Shown here piece by piece: positions 7,295 to 8,558 of a DNA stretch of 8,558 nt (positions within the stretch are counted from its first letter, which is position 1; each line of letters opens with the position of its first letter). Source of the stretch: an uncultured Desulfovibrionaceae bacterium. GTDB taxonomy: Bacteria; Desulfobacterota; Desulfovibrionia; Desulfovibrionales; Desulfovibrionaceae. The translations under genes were made by a program, and so were the position numbers. A model generated the notes under the pieces. That model searched no databases, was not told where the DNA came from, and was given only the letters and a program-made list of their open reading frames with translations. The DNA lies in assembly GCA_947178315.1 (NCBI GenBank), contig CAMWXW010000020.1, forward strand, positions 1 to 8,558. The letters are read 5' to 3'.

Positions 7295-8098
7295 CTATGT
7301 TCGTACTCGAGAACGCTCTAATACAAAGACAACACAAATACTAAGTTCATATAACAAGAGCATTGGGATCGCCATCAATGTCTGTGAAAAAATATCTGGG
7401 GGAGTCAAAATAGCTGCAACAATAAACGCAAGGAGCATAAAATACTTACGAAAGTTCTTCATTCCACGTACACTAATAATACCAAGACGGCCTAAAAAGA
7501 AGGCAAATAATGGCATTTGTGCAATGAGTCCAAAAGCAAAGAGCAATTTGAGAGCAAAGCTTAAAAAGATATCTAATGAAGGCATTGCTTCTATATATGC
7601 ATTAGAAAAACCAAGAAAAAATCGAAATGCAACAGGAAAAACATTATAATAGCAAAATGCTCCTCCACCTATAAAGAACAAGCTTGAACATATCCCTATA
7701 CCTATTGCATAGAGTTTTTCTTCTCTATACAATCCAGGAGCAACAAAAGCCCAGACTTGATAGAAAATACAAGGACTCATAAGAAACATTCCTGCAAGAA
7801 ACGCAACTTTTATATAGACAAAAAATGCTTCAGGAAGTGCTGTAAATATAAGTCTACTATTTGTTGGTAACTCTACAAGAAGAGGAGCAACAATAAAAGA
7901 AAAAATATCTTCTGCAAAAGCATAGCAGATAAGAAATCCAAGAAGAACATAACAAAATATCAGAATAATACGTTTACGCAATTCTTGTAAGTGTGCAAGT
8001 AGAGGCATTTCTTCAAGCTCTTCTTCTCTCTCTTCCTCATATTGTGTATTTTGAGGTGCAATACTCTTTTCTTCTATAGTATATTCTTCTTTCATCAT
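7295..8098 (-). CDS. tatC: Sec-independent protein translocase subunit TatC
   Basis: TatC is the six-helix inner-membrane receptor that, with TatB, recognises twin-arginine signal peptides for export of folded proteins. The 267-residue product keeps the family signatures: HLQELRKR (36-43), SP at 108-109, YQVWAFVAPGLYREE (113-127), LTPPDIFSQ (231-239) and PMLLLYE (245-251). Glu39, Phe118, Glu127 and Asp235 correspond to E. coli Glu15, Phe94, Glu103 and Asp211, all at a constant offset of 24. That shows no insertions or deletions over this span and a longer N-terminus. The extra N-terminus is strongly acidic (EEEREEELEE, 21-30). Two consecutive ATG codons open the gene. The SD AAGGA (8103-8107) lies four bases from the first and seven from the second, so translation may begin at 8095. 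It starts 12 bases after tatB and is surely cotranscribed with it. Confidence 0.98.
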   Translation of the reverse strand: MMKEEYTIEEKSIAPQNTQYEEEREEELEEMPLLAHLQELRKRIILIFCYVLLGFLICYAFAEDIFSFIVAPLLVELPTNSRLIFTALPEAFFVYIKVAFLAGMFLMSPCIFYQVWAFVAPGLYREEKLYAIGIGICSSLFFIGGGAFCYYNVFPVAFRFFLGFSNAYIEAMPSLDIFLSFALKLLFAFGLIAQMPLFAFFLGRLGIISVRGMKNFRKYFMLLAFIVAAILTPPDIFSQTLMAIPMLLLYELSICVVFVLERSRVRT

Positions 8099-8102
8099 AC
8101 TA

Positions 8103-8107
8103 TCCTT
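8103..8107 (-). promoter_or_regulatory. Ribosome binding site of tatC
   Basis: AAGGA on the minus strand sits in the 12-base gap after the tatB stop. It is four bases from the first ATG (8098) and seven from the second (8095). The spacing favours the second ATG, but only one residue of product depends on the choice. Confidence 0.7.
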
Positions 8108-8110
8108 ATG

Positions 8111-8437
8111 CTACAGTGTATCTACAGGCTTTTTACTATCCTCACTCTTCTCTTCACTTTGCAATGCTGATTGCTCTTCTGTTACTTCATGCTCTGGGGT
8201 ATAGTTTGAACAAGGGAGATCGATTGCATCATATGCTTGCTGTTTTCTATGCAACTCCCTCTCCTCAAGAGTAGCTATCTCTATATTGAGATTACGTTGG
8301 AATTCAGAGGACATTCGTTTGAGTGCGCCAATAGTTTTCCCAATCTTGTAGGCTATTTCCGGCAATCTACGAGGACCAAGCACAACCAATGCTAGTACAC
8401 ATACCAATAATAATTCACTTGTTCCTATCCCAAACAT
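8111..8437 (-). CDS. tatB: Sec-independent protein translocase subunit TatB
   Basis: TatB pairs with TatC in the twin-arginine signal receptor at the inner membrane. Counted from ATG 8437 the product has 108 residues. A short N-terminal membrane helix starts MFGIGTSELLLVCVLALVVL, followed by the Gly21-Pro22 hinge and RRLPEIAYKIGKTIGALKR, an amphipathic helix, then a charged helix rich in Glu and Arg and an acidic, probably disordered tail. Glu8 and the G-P-x-R-L-P hinge are those of TatB; TatA proteins usually have FG at the hinge. The frame can be extended to GTG 8449, but the ATG is preferred because GAGGTG lies just upstream of it and the resulting start matches the E. coli TatB start. Some annotation pipelines would label it TatA/TatB. 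No separate tatA is in the window, so either it lies elsewhere or this protein serves both roles. Confidence 0.93.
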   Translation of the reverse strand: MFGIGTSELLLVCVLALVVLGPRRLPEIAYKIGKTIGALKRMSSEFQRNLNIEIATLEERELHRKQQAYDAIDLPCSNYTPEHEVTEEQSALQSEEKSEDSKKPVDTL

Positions 8438-8439
8438 AG

Positions 8440-8446
8440 CACCTCT
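8440..8446 (-). promoter_or_regulatory. Ribosome binding site of tatB, deciding the start
   Basis: The minus strand reads AGAGGTGCT immediately before ATG 8437, and GAGGTG matches the Shine-Dalgarno consensus. It lies inside the four-codon extension that a GTG start at 8449 would add, and no SD precedes that GTG. The ATG is therefore the likely start. Confidence 0.75.
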
Positions 8447-8449
8447 CAC

Positions 8450-8503
8450 TATACTGTTATACTATTGTATACTATATACTAAAAAAAAGAAAAAGAAAGT
8501 ATA
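8450..8503 (-). promoter_or_regulatory. AT-rich upstream region of tatB with TATACT repeats and A8 tract
   Basis: On the plus strand TATACT occurs at 8450-8455, 8458-8463, 8468-8473 and 8475-8480. An inverted copy, AGTATA, lies at 8498-8503 across a 17-base A/G-only segment that begins with eight A. For minus-strand transcription the -10 candidates are TACAAT (8464-8469) and TATAAC (8456-8461), both five of six to consensus. No good -35 lies 16-18 bases upstream, where there is only T-rich sequence. A promoter for the tat genes is expected here, but the exact site is uncertain. From 8504 to 8558 I see nothing recognisable. Confidence 0.4.
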
Positions 8504-8558
8504 GGATTATGATAGAAGAAAACATTTAGCATCAAGAATAGAAAATTAAAATATCCTA

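Overview
The window is a compact, AT-rich stretch of a Gram-negative chromosome. Its five genes are all read from the minus strand, so they run from high to low coordinates: tatB, tatC, a small lipoprotein gene, a large autotransporter gene, and carB, which runs off the left edge of the window. An outer-membrane autotransporter, a diacylated lipoprotein and a TatB-type Tat system together mean a diderm, proteobacterium-like cell. The low G+C, strongly A/T-biased third positions and the G-x-G-N-N beta-helix autotransporter suggest a host-associated, reduced-genome member of the Desulfovibrio lineage, with Lawsonia intracellularis the best guess. That assignment is an inference from style and partial recollection and was not checked by a search.

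Layout. Positions 8438-8558 are an AT-rich upstream region with four TATACT copies and a homopurine tract, probably holding the tatB promoter. tatB (8111-8437) and tatC (7295-8098) are separated by 12 bases and form a transcription unit for the twin-arginine translocase. After 65 bases comes a 213-residue lipoprotein of unknown function (6588-7229), plausibly in the same unit. A 155-base intergenic region (6433-6587) follows. It contains a perfect 10-bp inverted repeat centred on a consensus -10 box, and is a candidate regulated promoter for the autotransporter gene (3394-6432, 1012 residues). A 129-base gap (3265-3393) then holds a hairpin-forming dyad and a good sigma70-like promoter for carB (1-3264). 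carB encodes the large subunit of carbamoyl-phosphate synthase and is complete except for its last few codons.

How the genes relate. Four of the five genes concern the cell envelope. TatB/TatC export folded proteins across the inner membrane, the lipoprotein is anchored to a membrane facing the periplasm, and the autotransporter displays or releases a beta-helical passenger at the surface. The autotransporter signal peptide has no twin arginine, so it is expected to use Sec, and its closeness to the tat genes is not evidence of a Tat substrate. carB is a housekeeping gene for pyrimidine and arginine precursors with its own promoter. No RNA genes, insertion sequences, CRISPR arrays or phage genes were seen. 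No stretch longer than 300 bases lacks a gene. The least ordinary elements are the regular roughly 20-residue-rung repeat architecture of the autotransporter passenger and the symmetric operator-like structure upstream of it. I did not see convincing evidence of a wholly new multi-gene system.
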